Part shown: piece by piece, positions 1-10,481 of the stretch | Layout of the letters: the number at the start of each line of letters is the position of its first letter | How positions within the stretch are numbered: the stretch's first letter is position 1 | Position numbers and translations under genes: made by a program | From: Apoderus coryli | Lineage: Eukaryota > Arthropoda > Insecta > Coleoptera > Attelabidae | Length of the DNA stretch: 64,000 nucleotides | Reading direction: 5' to 3' | Assembly (NCBI GenBank): GCA_911728435.2 | Contig: OU452208.1 | Span: 2,542,001 to 2,606,000 of the forward strand | Notes under the pieces: generated by a model | The model's input: the letters and a program-made list of their open reading frames with translations, nothing else | Database searches by the model: none | Told to the model about the DNA's origin: nothing

Positions 1-1642
1 CCAATAAACCCAGGGGATCGAATAAAGTCATAACATCTCTTAAAACGGATCTTTTTGTGATTTGTGCGCTTCCATCAACACATTTTCCTTTAAATAAAAA
101 TTGATCTTTTACAGAATCCCATAGCATACCCAGTACTCTATTTGTTTCTGTATTATCTATAATTTTAGGGGTCGTTAAATCTTCTGGTGATAATTTCTTA
201 CTTACTAATGTAGAATTACTTGTCCAATTCACAATCTCGAACCCCCCAAGAGATAAAGTTCTTTTCACTTTTAAGACTGTTTTCAAAGCTTCTTCTTCAG
301 TATCTCTCGAATCCAAATAATCATCTACGTAAAATTTTTTTGTAATAGCTATTAAAATGTCTTCATCACCAGCAAGTTCTTCTGCATTCTTGTTCTTTAT
401 AAACTGTGCACACGAAGGCGAACAGGTTGCCCCAAATGTCATTACCTTCATCTGATAGACGTCGGGTTCTCTTTCTATTTCCAAATCACGCCATAAAAAT
501 CTCTGGGCACACCTGTCTTCATTTCTTATAACTACCTGGTGAAACATTTCCCGGATATCTCCACAAAATGCAAATTGTCTTTGTCTAAATTTCAAAAGAA
601 TTCCCACTAAAGGCTGTAACAAATCTGGCCCTGATAGCAAATTATCATTAAGGCTTTCCCCATGCGACTTAGCTGCTGCATCGAAGACCAATCTAATCTT
701 TCCAGGTTTATTGACATTTTCTACCCCAAAGTGTGGTAAATACCAAGTTCGTGGACCTTCATTCAATGCCTCGGCTTCGGTCAATTTTTCGGCATATCCT
801 TTCGTTATATAGCTTAAAATTTTCTCGTTATACTGTTGTCCGAACTTGCTGTTTTTTATACATTTCTTCTCTACGCACTTTAATCGTTGCATCGCCATAT
901 TTTTACTGTTCGGAAGATGTACATTCTCGTCTTTCCATAACAATCCTATTTCAAATCTTTTGCCTATTCTTCTTGCCGTTTTGTTCATAATATCTAATGC
1001 TAAATTGTCAGCTTCCTTTAACTTTTTGAGAGAAATCACTACTCCAAAATCTTCAGTCGAAAAGGATTTTTTCATCATTTCTAACATTTCCTCTTCAATA
1101 ATTTTTTGTTCTGTATGGCAAATATGTAAAGTATGCGCTTGTAATCCTCTTGTGTTTTGTACTAAACTAGGACCGTGTAGAGACCATCCTAATTTACATC
1201 TGGTCGCCATTGGTAAATTTTCTGCGCCTGATCTAATTTCTTCTGCTGCGATTAGATTTATATGGTCTTGACCGATTAAAATAGCTGGTTTTTCATTTAT
1301 AAAATCTAAAATTGGTAAGTTTTGTAAGTGTTCACATTTATTCCAATATTTCATTTGAACAGTTTGTAACGGTAAAGACAAATTTTCTACAGTTCTTGCA
1401 TTATTTAAATTGTACAAAATGTGCTTACCACTGGGTGATATTTTCAGATTCACTTTCTCTGAATTCTCTTGACGGGAAACTACGTCATTAGTCCATTGTA
1501 AACATAGTGATTCCCTTTTTCCACTTATGCCAAGCTTTTCTACAATTCGTTTATCGACCAATGACACTGTTGAAGCCTCATCGCATAATGCAAGAACGTT
1601 TAAGTTCGATCCTGAACCATTCGTAACAAAACTTGGCGTAAA
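1..1642 (-). CDS. BEL/Pao retrotransposon Pol, 5' part (protease and reverse transcriptase), cut by window edge
   Basis: The minus-strand frame is open from about 1642 to position 1 with no stop (I checked each codon line). It reads in order: an aspartic-protease-like region with LALCDEASTVSLVD near the start (1565-1600, the active-site region of BEL proteases, here with C-D-E in place of the common D-D/D-E-G); a conserved linker; the RT with GPRTWYLPHFGV (about 720-760); IRLVFDAAAKSHGESLN; and the catalytic YVDDYLDS box (about 310-335). The BEL-typical stretch TLFDPLGLL lies at the window edge. RNase H and integrase would follow off-window. The frame is offset from gag and overlaps its last 43 bases, so either a -1 shift or a small indel separates the two. 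Family assignment rests on motif order and is firm; activity is not known. Confidence 0.9.
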
Positions 1643-3279
1643 TTATGACGTACAGCACATACTATCTCTTCTGTATTTTCAGATTGAGCGTTATTTACCT
1701 CTTCACTATTTTTCTTATCCATAGATGTTTTGTGCAAACAACGGTGGTGAAACAATTTGCAGCCATTTACACCACAACTTTTCTTATCTCGGCATCTAAA
1801 TCTGGTGTGACTTTTCTGAAGACAGATAAAACATAATTTATTTTCGGTTACTACTTTCCAACGAGTATCAATGTCATCACTTTCAAGTTTTGGACAATTT
1901 CCTGTATGTTTGTTTTGCTTACAATAACAACATTTTTCTAAAAAACCTACATCACTTGTTTTAAATATTTTTTCTGTCCTTTTTGATTGAAACTTTTGAA
2001 ACCGTCGCTTTTCATATTTTTCAAAGGTTGAAACATTTTTTGGGGAAGTGACATAACAAGCAGCTTCAGCAGTTTCATTCAACCATACTGAGAAATCTTC
2101 TAAATTTACGTTTCCTTCCTTTTTGACAACAATTTCTCCCCATTTTAACTTTAACAAATCCGGAAGTTTGTTTAGAAGATCTTTTAACAAATGTGGATTG
2201 TGCATATGTCCTTTATAATTTAATGTCTGCATCGTCGCCACGAAATTTGCTACCTCATTTGAAAACTGAATTATCTTTTCAACATTATTATCCCTGATGA
2301 AAGCCAAATCTCGAATTTTTGTCAAAATTGAATCAACAATATATTCAGGTCTACCGAATCTCATTTTTAACGTTCTCATAATTAAATCTACATTATTTGT
2401 CGTTAAAATCATACCTGACACTGCTGTTCTTGCCTCACCTCTCAGACATTTCTGTAATTTTATCATTATTTCTTCATTACTGTAGTCGCACATACTTGAA
2501 AGTTGCAAGAAATGTTTGTAAAACAATGGCCATTCTTCTGGATTCCCATCAAAATACGGAAAATCCTTCGCAATTGTTTGACGAGCTAAAAACTTGTCGT
2601 GATTTTCAGAATTTGAATTCGTTTGTACATTATTATTTACAGATTTCAAAACATTTGTTAAAGTTTCGCATAATAATTTAACATCACTACTATTGGTAAC
2701 TTCTGGCTTACCTGTAGCAACAATATCATTTTCTAAATTTACATTTTCAGCCAAAATTTCGTTCGTTTTTGTTTTTTCCACCCAATCACTTATATACGCA
2801 GATTTTGACATATTATTCTCACCATCATTAATTATAACTGTAGGATATAAACAAGCTTCATTTTCTTGTGAACCTGTCTTACTACAACTACCTCTTTCTT
2901 CTTGTTCATCTATTTCTGCAGCCTTCAATTCAAACTCCATTTCCAACAGACGCTGGTTTCTTAAAATTTCTTGCTTCTGTTTATCAAGCTCTTGTCTTTT
3001 CTTCTCAGTTTCAATGGCTAATCGAAGTTTTTCAATACTATTTCTGGATCGTTTTGAACCGCTACTTTGACTCAACTGTACTGATCTCACAGTTTTTGCA
3101 GTACCCAACGTATCTCCAGCAGTATTATCGACAACGCATTGAATTTCCCCACTTTTTGATCCTGCGGCTGTCGCACATTGATTTTCGACGCCAAAATTTT
3201 CTGGCCATATGAATGCGCTTGACAGATTTCTATTTATTCCCGCTGTGGTTCTTTTCTCTCTGGTTTCTTCGTGTTCCAT
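1600..3279 (-). CDS. BEL/Pao retrotransposon Gag-like protein (DUF1759 family)
   Basis: A 559-residue ORF. The N-terminal third is charged and likely coiled coil (about residues 75-125, rich in E, K and Q). The middle carries the DUF1759 core with FPYFDGNPEEWPLFYKHF (about residue 235) and a later LLNKLPDLLKLKWGEIV. The C-terminal part has paired CCHC-like zinc knuckles (CCYCKQNKHTGNC about residue 440, then CFICLQKSHTRFRC). This is the usual order in insect BEL/Pao elements, where gag and pol are often one ORF. Here gag stops at 1600 after a VLLRM motif that normally continues into the protease, which suggests a small deletion or a frameshift signal. I saw no classic slippery heptamer at the junction. 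The start is the first ATG after the putative primer site. Confidence 0.9.
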   Translation of the reverse strand: MEHEETREKRTTAGINRNLSSAFIWPENFGVENQCATAAGSKSGEIQCVVDNTAGDTLGTAKTVRSVQLSQSSGSKRSRNSIEKLRLAIETEKKRQELDKQKQEILRNQRLLEMEFELKAAEIDEQEERGSCSKTGSQENEACLYPTVIINDGENNMSKSAYISDWVEKTKTNEILAENVNLENDIVATGKPEVTNSSDVKLLCETLTNVLKSVNNNVQTNSNSENHDKFLARQTIAKDFPYFDGNPEEWPLFYKHFLQLSSMCDYSNEEIMIKLQKCLRGEARTAVSGMILTTNNVDLIMRTLKMRFGRPEYIVDSILTKIRDLAFIRDNNVEKIIQFSNEVANFVATMQTLNYKGHMHNPHLLKDLLNKLPDLLKLKWGEIVVKKEGNVNLEDFSVWLNETAEAACYVTSPKNVSTFEKYEKRRFQKFQSKRTEKIFKTSDVGFLEKCCYCKQNKHTGNCPKLESDDIDTRWKVVTENKLCFICLQKSHTRFRCRDKKSCGVNGCKLFHHRCLHKTSMDKKNSEEVNNAQSENTEEIVCAVRHNLRQVLLRMVQDRT

Positions 3280-3301
3280 AGTTAGTCGAGGGTCACCAAA
3301 T

Positions 3302-3536
3302 TGTTATTTTTATTTCGAATAACAAGATTTCAATGATTTTCTTTTCTATTTTACTTCAAAAATTCTTTATTTTTCTCTGACGTTTTTCTTGACAATTCAA
3401 TCATTAATTCATTTTTTCATTAACAATAACTACTTACTGGATATATCAAATTATACCTAGTGTAAACATTAACATTATTTAAATTATATACATAGTGTTC
3501 TTTTAAAATATGAAACGATAACAAATAAAAACAACA
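3302..3536 (-). repeat. Probable 5' LTR of the BEL/Pao element
   Basis: In the element's orientation the sequence runs from TGTTG (plus-strand end 3536) to AATAACA (plus-strand start 3302), so it has the TG...CA ends of an LTR. It is followed at once by TTTGGTGACCC, a common start of BEL internal regions and the likely primer-binding site, and then by the gag ATG at 3279. The second LTR lies outside the window, so the boundaries cannot be confirmed by comparing copies. Confidence 0.6.
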
Positions 3537-3610
3537 ATAGTAGATATTTGAATGGACCGATAATAACGCAGCTCATCGGCAAGGTTACTTTTGGTTAAAC
3601 CGCGAAAAAA

Positions 3611-4275
3611 CTATGACGTAATGAAGGGCTTTTTCGTGACGTCATCATAGGAAAACCGGCAATAACCGGGGTCGCGTGAATGCAAAAAGTTAAACCATTT
3701 ATAACCGGTTATAATCGGTGAATGGCGAAAATTCGACTTTAGATTGGCCATACATCTATGCAGGTTGGCCACAAACTGAGGAACATTATTACTGAAAAAA
3801 TCTAGTTCCCTATGGAGGTTGTATTTGTTGGTCAATGCGCAAGCTCTTGACACTGGATGTCTAGTCTCATAATTTGTTCGGTGATGTGGAACATTAAATA
3901 TGTTAATGAGGCGCGAGTTGTATTGGGGGACACGAAAATTTACCTGGCTCGGTAGTTGAGGACTGTCAATAAAAGAATTGATTATTTTGAAGATAAACAA
4001 CTGATACGCGAATATCCTACGCTGTGAGAGTGATTGGAATTCATAATTCTGTAACAATATAGTATGATCATACCCCCGTACCGGAAAGTAGCCCCGATCC
4101 TTGAAAAATAGATATTTTAAGAATTTTCTTTGGACACGTTCGATTTTATTCCTGATAAATTGGTGACCATATAATCGAGGCATATTCTAACTTAGATCTA
4201 ACCAAAGAGAAATACAGTGACTTTAGACAATTGATGTTCCGAAATTTAGATGTGGTTCTGAATGAGACCTTCATT
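3611..4275 (-). pseudogene. 3' fragment of a Jockey/CR1-group LINE (family A)
   Basis: The 190-residue ORF (3611-4183) begins in the region after the RT fingers and palm: IERVQRKFLKYLFFKDRGYFPVRG, then FKIINSFIDSPQLPSQ and a RTNYETR...RACALTNK tail. All of these align with the tails of the longer LINEs at 24-26, 27-30, 34-37 and 52-54 kb. A second frame upstream (about 4155-4275) gives SLVRSKLEYASIIWSPIYQ, so at least one frameshift is present. It is a dead 5'-truncated copy. Confidence 0.8.
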
Positions 4276-5579
4276 TTTACACCACAACACTATACACCTC
4301 ATTGTTTGTTAAATAAACGAACTACCAAACCAAAATAACAAATATTAAAAATAATTTTAATCTCAAATAGGTATATCTATCAACAATTAAAATATACCAC
4401 GAATAAAACCATAACTCAATTATAAAACCTATCTGAATTGTTGTGAAGCCGACTCTGGCAGATATTCCCACTACGAGAAATGTCATTTGCGAAAACAGAC
4501 GCTGTTGCGAAATCTCCTAAATTTAATAAGATTTGGAAAAAAATGTTTCGTTCATATTGCTGAAAACTAAACAGTATGCAATTTTACCGATAACATTTAA
4601 TTATTTGATTTTGTCAAGCAGTTTCGGACGACGCAACATATGGATTTATTTATAAAACAGATATGTCGCATAAATTCTGTAAGGCGAACGACAAAATAGT
4701 TTTAAATATGGCAGCTCTGTACTGAAAATAAGTTACTGAGGAGCATGCGTAGTTCGTGAAAACTCTGCATACCCGTTACACTTTTTGGTATTCGGCTGGA
4801 TTTAATTAGCATTCTAGAGTACATATATAATATAAGATTTCTATGATCGTCGCGCATGCCGCCATTATGGGTTAAATCGTCACAATAATCGCATTGACGT
4901 AGATAGATACCGTTCACTCCTGTGTTCAATATATAGTTCATTGTTGGCGTGTACGAGATAAATAAATATTGTGTTTGTAATCTAATTCTGTGTTTTTGGT
5001 ATAGTGTTCGTGAGAATTAAAAGGATTTTATTTTTATTAACGTATCTTATGATTAATACAATGAACAATCAGGGAGGAATGTTGTCCCAATAAGCGGTAC
5101 ACTTGCTCTAAACATTTTTTTCGCTTCCCCACAGATCCTGTTAGGTGAGTAATAAATAAAAATAATGATGAATACTAGATAATTTTACGTTGATAACAAC
5201 TATTTGTATAACCGTAAAATTTATATTACGAAATGGCAGTATCTAATATGTTTTTAAACTAAATGAAAGTAAAACATAAACACAACTTGTCTCGTGGCGA
5301 GATAGCATGATAACGCAATCAGCTAGGGGTTATATTATTGACAATATATATATGGCCCTTGTTTGACTAAAATTGCTGAGAACAGGATTCAGTTGATGCA
5401 GAATTCAGGCACACGGCTTGTATGTGGAATTCGTAGGGGTGAAAGAGGCTAGCAATAAGATTAAAGAAATAGGCTCGTTAAGAATGAAACAACGTCGGAT
5501 TTTTATTCACTAATTTTGATTAATAAAAATCATCAGATGGAAATAGGCGGAATACTTATATGAAAGATTGAAGTTCCGG
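4276..5579. other. Non-coding stretch, nothing firm
   Basis: No protein similarity is visible in either strand. Around 4790-5080 there is a TATA-like run (ACATATATAATATAAG) followed by polyadenylation-like AATAAATA, and later GGGAGGAATGTTG. This could be a decayed LTR of a Copia-like element, but no second copy or internal region supports it. Confidence 0.3.
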
Positions 5580-5790
5580 GGATCGGTGTATGATGTGAAT
5601 ATTCCTCATAAAACTGTCATTACGCCACCGCTAGACTCAACATCAATAATTGAGCGGTCATTTTCCTATACGGTTTCATAATATTTCAACGTTCTACCGG
5701 ATAATATAAAAAGTTTACAGGGGTTTTCGTTTAAGAGCGCTGTCTGACACGATGTAAAACTATTTTCAGATAGGTTTAAGCTAAAATATA
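5580..5790 (+). pseudogene. Short C-terminal LINE fragment
   Basis: The plus strand encodes ERSFSYTVS and then, with stops, FNVLPDNIKSLQGFSFKSAV. This matches the C-terminal pattern (RSFSY...N-R-LP...FK) of the LINEs at 13.7 kb and 31.2 kb. Only the extreme 3' coding end is present. Confidence 0.55.
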
Positions 5791-6050
5791 AGTTACGTTT
5801 AGGTTAAGTTAGGAAGCACTGCTTCAACTTTTATAAAAATGTCTTTTAGTAGATTTTTAAAAAAAATCTAACTATTCAGGAGATCGACACAACCGAAATT
5901 TTGAAAAATTTTTATGCAGTACTTCATTTTATGACCCCTGGATCCTAAAAATGACCTCAGTTCAAAAGTTTATATATCTATATATATATATATATAACTA
6001 TGGAAAAGTGAAATAAACTAATATTGTATACGAACTGAAAAAAAAATCCG

Positions 6051-6123
6051 TGTCACAAGTTGGAGTTGAACCAACATCTCCCAATCTCCGGTCAGGTGTT
6101 CTAACCAATTGAACTACCGTGGC
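6051..6123 (-). pseudogene. tRNA-like sequence, copy 1 (anticodon position GGA)
   Basis: The minus strand folds as a cloverleaf of 73 nt. The acceptor stem (GCCACGG with TTGTGAC) has one C-A mismatch and wobbles, the D stem is GTTC/GAAC, the anticodon stem is CCTGA/TTGGG with two G-U pairs, and the T arm is GTTGG-TTCAACT-CCAAC. An A box (TAGTTCAATTGG) and a B box (GGTTCAACTCC) are present. Position 33 is C instead of the universal U, and a GGA anticodon would mean serine although the variable loop is short. It is therefore more likely a tRNA-derived repeat than a working tRNA. Confidence 0.5.
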
Positions 6124-6379
6124 ACATAGTAGAAATCTCTCTCAGTCCGTATACATTAACGCGTTCTCTGTGTGCAGTGCTACGTTGAGATCTTTAATTT
6201 AAAGACGACACAAACTACACACCGCCACAATGCATTGTTATTTCTCACTGCAGTATGCGAATCTGCAAACACAATATAAATGAAACAAAGCTATTCAACA
6301 TAAGTTGTTGACACTGTACAATATAACGATGGAAAAGTGAAATAAACTAATATTGTATACGAACTGAAAAAAAAATCCG

Positions 6380-6452
6380 TGTCACAAGTTGGAGTTGAAC
6401 CAACATCTCCCAATCTCCGGTCAGGTGTTCCAACCAATTGAACTACCGTGGC
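6380..6452 (-). pseudogene. tRNA-like sequence, copy 2
   Basis: This is the same 73-nt fold as copy 1, 329 bp further on, with one visible substitution in the D loop (TTGGTTGGAAC instead of TTGGTTAGAAC). The same reservations apply. Confidence 0.5.
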
Positions 6453-6674
6453 ACATAGTAGAAATCTCTCTCAGTCCGTATACATTAACGCGTTCTCTGT
6501 GTGCAGTGCTACGTTGAGATCTTTAATTTAAAGACGACACAAACTACACACCGCCACAATGCATTGTTATTTCTCACTGCAGTATGCGAATCTGCAAACA
6601 CAATATAAATGTTAGAACACCTGACCGGAGATTGGGAGATGTACAGTGTCAACAACTTATGTTGAATAGCTTTG

Positions 6675-6679
<5 letters not shown>

Positions 6680-6708
<29 letters not shown>
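6680..6708. repeat. (TA)n microsatellite
   Basis: An uninterrupted AT dinucleotide run at the right edge of the tRNA-like repeat; a similar run lies at about 5972-5997 on the left. Confidence 0.95.
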
Positions 6709-6710
<2 letters not shown>

Positions 6711-7391
6711 GATATAGAAACTTTGCGTCACGCTCTAGGCCGCATTTTTTGACCAATCGAAACAAAATTTGGTTAAAAAATCGGCTAGGTCATGGAATCG
6801 CGTGAGTTCGTTGAAATCGGAGAGCTAATTTCAGAATGGCGGCCTGTCAAAGTTTTAAAAAAATCATATTTTTTTCGTTGTTAATAGAAAATACCGATGT
6901 TACATATCAAATGATAGAGCACTTAAACCTCTACAATATTTATTTGGAGAGTTTTTTCATCGCTGGCATATTTAAGTAAATGTAAGTCAATATAAAGTAA
7001 CAAAAAATAAAAAAAATATCATCACCCGCTATACCTGTAATTATTTTGACAAATAAACACCTGTGAAATAACAATAAGACCGTACTTACGTATGTATTAT
7101 AGTATAATGGGTATTTCAGTTAAAATAACTGTCAATATGACACTTCGGTTATATTTGGCGAATGTCAGAATATTCCATTATTTGTTTATTAATAGTGGGT
7201 GTCAGTGGTAGACTAAGTATAAATAAAAAATACATAAATCAAAAATCTACTTTTCCGACTGGCTGCCATCAGGATTTTTTTACTAATAAAGTATTTATTA
7301 TTGTTGTGTTTATGATAATTATTATTAAAAATCACCCAATCATGTCAACATTTAACTGATACCACCACTCAAGGCTGTTTTCAATCACTAT
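6709..7391. other. Non-coding stretch
   Basis: AT-rich sequence with short spurious ORFs only. I recognise no protein motif, terminal repeat or RNA here. Confidence 0.5.
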
Positions 7392-7399
7392 GACACACC

Positions 7400-8746
7400 C
7401 ATTGAGGTGGGGGGAGACGCTCTAACGTGGCCAAAAGCGGGTGCAGGTACGCCATTTTGGTATACGATATCTATCATTTGTCGTGCTTTCAAGTTTATAG
7501 TGTTATTTACGAGTATTTTACAAGTTTACTTAAGTTTTTCGTGTTTTTTGGACGGTTATTTGACAATATACTATAATGGTGTCCTGTGCTGTGCGTAGTT
7601 GCAGTAGTAGAAGTGAAATCGACCAGAAAATATCAGAAATAACGTTTCATAGGTATGTACCAAATATTGTAAACATTGTACATGGACGTATTTAGGGTTT
7701 TTTAGGCGAACTTATTAAAACACATTATTATAGGAGTCTGGTAGCATTCTCTTTCTGCACTGAACAATTGATACGTGCATTGTAGTTTTTTTTTTACAAA
7801 TTCCTTTACTTGATTTCTACTCTCAAACTCTCTACTTTTTCATCACTTTCTAGCAAAAAAGACCCCTAAATGTGTGTTAAAAACATATTCTGGTTTTTAG
7901 ATTTCCTAAAGATCCTGCTCGTAGCCATATCTGGACAGAATATGTGTCTAGAATTAATTGGATACTAACGAGAAATGTACACAAATATAATTTATCCAGA
8001 TCATGATTATCTTCCTGGACCATTTTCTGAATTTTCGAAATTCATTATTGTTTATTTTGCTGGATTTGTTGTTTTTAGTTTAAAGAAGCAAATTATTTGC
8101 AGAGAATGTCGAGATGCATTAAAAAGTGTTATTCTTTTATTAAAATGAAGGCAAAAAAAGGATTTACAAATTCCTTCAAAAGATGTTTTAGACGTTTGCT
8201 TCCAATCCGAAAAGATCATAAAAAATCTTGTAGTAGCTACTAATGAAAAGTTGTCCGCAGGATTCATAATAAACCTTGTTTTAAAGGAATTTGTAAATAG
8301 TAATATTTTTCCTAATTTAGTTGTGCACGGTTTTGATCAAATCAGTGTTTGATAACCATATACAGTTACTGATCAAATCTATTGCGACTAAATATGTTAA
8401 TACCAGGATGTATTATTTAAGTAAAAATAAAGTGGATAAGCATAGCGCAACATTTAAATAAAATTGTTTTGTTTAAGGGGTATTAATATATAATTTATAA
8501 AGTACTAACGTCTTTTATTCCTGGATTTAGGTATCAACTATCAATAATTACCTATATTTAAGTATTTTGTACACTGCATAATATTTGAAAATAAAGTTGC
8601 AAATTAAAAGCAAAAAAAACGTCAACAAAAATATTTAATGCGGCTCTGGATAATTCGCCATATTGGTATGCGCTTACGCCCCACCCAATGCACCCGTTTC
8701 TGTACAATGTAAAATAATGCTTATAGCGTCTCCTTATATCTCAATG
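7400..8746 (+). mobile_element. P-like (THAP-transposase) DNA transposon, internally deleted, with exact 8-bp target duplication
   Basis: The termini are CATTGAG (7400) and CTCAATG (8746). They extend as imperfect inverted repeats that share GGAGACGCT and CGGGTGCA blocks about 25-60 bp inside. The 8 bases on each side are identical (GACACACC at 7392-7399 and 8747-8754). Eight-bp duplications and CA-starting ends are what P-superfamily elements give. At 1347 bp it is much shorter than an autonomous P element, and its coding remnants are described separately. Confidence 0.85.
7576..8340 (+). pseudogene. Decayed THAP-domain transposase of the P-like element
   Basis: Exon 1 (7576-7652) reads MVSCAVRSCSSRSEIDQK...ITFHR and ends at a GTATGT donor. 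After an acceptor at 7899-7900, exon 2 continues FPKDPARSHIWTEYVSRINW. Together these give the start of a THAP zinc-finger domain (C-x4-C, FP, W), but the second C...H pair is missing because a stop is reached. From about 8080 another frame gives IICRECRDALKSVILLLK, stop, then SKDVLDVCFQSEKIIKNL and VVHGFDQ, which resembles the C-terminal part of P/THAP9-type transposases. The catalytic core between these parts is deleted. It cannot make a working enzyme, though a short THAP peptide is conceivable. Confidence 0.7.
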
Positions 8747-8754
8747 GACACACC

Positions 8755-9556
8755 ACAAATATTTCTGAAATTGACAGCGATATTATTATGTACTTAAATA
8801 TTTTTAAAAAAATGAAAATACAGTACTGTGGTTAGAAACCCAAAACTATAGTTATTCTTAGTCAAGACCTGACTTGTAACCCAAAATGGCGGCGTCATAC
8901 GTCACAGTTTATTTTAAAGTGCCAACGTGGAATCGGAATGCTGTACTTATTAGTGCTGTGGTAGCACTACTCACACCCCACACGTCAACGTGAAGTGTAA
9001 ATAATAAATCCCTCCGCGGGGTTGTCACACATTTATATCCGTAGAACTATATTTTTGTGAATCATATATTTAATTGATTTCTTGACGTTAAATATTTTAT
9101 AAACATATAGGTAATGGAAGCCGTATAGAAAAAGAAATATTATAAATATTGTATAGTATAGTAGTATATCTGCAATGTAAGAACACTGTGACCAACCCTA
9201 ATAAAAATTTACACTGGGATGTGAAATACGAGTTCTGATTCTACGAATAAAACGAACAATTTGCAACAGTGTTAGATTTTATTAGTAAAAAAGTAAAGGT
9301 TATGTAGGCTACACACATTTTTGTGATAATTTTCTTGTTATGCCACTTCTATGTTTGTTTATTTTTCTGAGTTATAAACTTTATAAAGACAATGAAAACG
9401 CCACATAAGAGAGAGAGACTAATATCAAATTCATTGATGCATTAACTTAGAGTTAATATACACACCATGTTAGCTGTGTTAATACATCAATCGTCAAATT
9501 AAATATCAATGTTTTCACTCTATCGCTCCTTCCATTTATAAACCATTTTTGTCTTT
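8755..9556. other. Non-coding stretch
   Basis: No coding or repeat-family signal recognised. A weak inverted pair (TTGATGCATTAAC about 9437 and GTTAATACATCAA about 9479) could form a small stem. Confidence 0.4.
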
Positions 9557-10013
9557 AGGGTTATTCTTTCGTAGTGATTGATCTGAACAAGTGAATGTGA
9601 TTAAACTGAATGTGATTATACTGAACTGAATATTTGGCGAAACCGAAAGATCATCTTTTTTGTGATTGGCTTTCACTTAACCTCGAAAACTTGTGAAAAC
9701 AACCAACTCTGCTCTGAAAACTGGTAAAATTATTTCTTCCATGATATTATTATCCATGTTTAAACTTTTACAATTTATTGGTTTGATTCGAAATCATATT
9801 CCAATTATTATCTCTCAATATTCAATACTTTTAGAGGTTAACTATTAACTGAACGAACTAACCGATACCTAGAGGTTGATCAGTTAGCGGTAAGGGGGGT
9901 AGGAATTTTAATCAGTTTGGTAGAAGTGACCGATGTCGAAAGAATACGCACAATCGTGAATGAACTGACAATTTTCAGATTGTTCACTTAGTTCAGTACG
10001 AAAGAATAACCCT
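9557..10013. mobile_element. 457-bp MITE with 17-bp perfect inverted ends
   Basis: The ends AGGGTTATTCTTTCGTA (9557-9573) and its exact reverse complement (9997-10013) bound a non-coding 457-bp unit. Further weak inverted similarity continues inside (TGAAC...GTG). Flanking bases are T-rich on both sides (TTT/TTT), so the duplication size, and with it the superfamily, cannot be fixed. Confidence 0.7.
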
Positions 10014-10417
10014 TTTATAAGGAATAATGATAAAACTAATTCACTAAATGAGTACAAGTGCATTTGAAGAACTTGCATCAGTTCAACTGATATGTTACAA
10101 GGAAGTCAACTTATGACTTATCTTATAAGTAATAAACAAAACATATGGTTTTGATTTAGATAGTGATTTTTCAAACATTTAAATTTGTAATATTATGTTT
10201 ATTACCTAAATTACCAAAAAACAAATAAACTAATGTAAACAGTAACATTAATCAATATTTAAAATTTCTCTTTATCAGTAATGTTAATTTAAAACCACCG
10301 TTATAAATTATATAACAATAATTTAACAAGCAATAAATATGTGTAAGAAAGAATAATAGCCTCGTAATTTAATTTGTATACCTAAATTTAAATAATAATA
10401 TAATAGTTGGTGTTAAA
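10014..10417. other. 5' flank of the EndoU gene
   Basis: AT-rich sequence upstream of the first coding exon. It must contain the promoter and 5' UTR or an upstream exon, but I see no convincing TATA box or initiator. The MITE ends only 404 bp before the start codon. Confidence 0.4.
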
Positions 10418-10481
10418 ATGTCTTCATCTGTGATTCCTTTATTTATTGTGGTGTTTTCTGTGATTTTTGTTGATATTTTTT
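10418..10481 (+). CDS. EndoU: EndoU exon 1: signal peptide
   Basis: ATG at 10418, 21 codons plus one base, and a GTGAGT donor at 10482. The leftover T joins GT of exon 2 to make a Cys codon, giving ...DIFC-ANV, a plausible signal-peptidase region. No other upstream ATG in this frame extends it. Confidence 0.85.

Larger units (their letters stand above)
6001..6679. repeat. Tandem 329-bp repeat carrying tRNA-like sequences, second copy with an inverted tail
   Basis: Unit 1 (6001-6329) and unit 2 (from 6330) are almost identical; one C/T difference is visible in the tRNA-like part. Unit 2 follows unit 1 up to about 6609. It then continues with inverted pieces of the same unit: 29 bases of the tRNA-like part (TTAGAACACCTGACCGGAGA...) and then the reverse complement of the unit's end (GTACAGTGTCAACAACTTATG). 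The array is flanked by (TA)n tracts at about 5972-5997 and 6680-6708. Confidence 0.85.

Noticed and set aside
4702..4941. 79-codon minus ORF
   Set aside because: No similarity; the sequence looks more like a decayed LTR than coding DNA.
6051..6123. Functional tRNA-Ser(GGA)
   Set aside because: C at position 33, a mismatched acceptor stem, a short variable loop (serine tRNAs have a long one) and location in a rearranged tandem repeat.
7576..8010. Host THAP-domain gene
   Set aside because: It lies between P-like inverted ends with an exact 8-bp duplication and is truncated, so it is transposon-derived.
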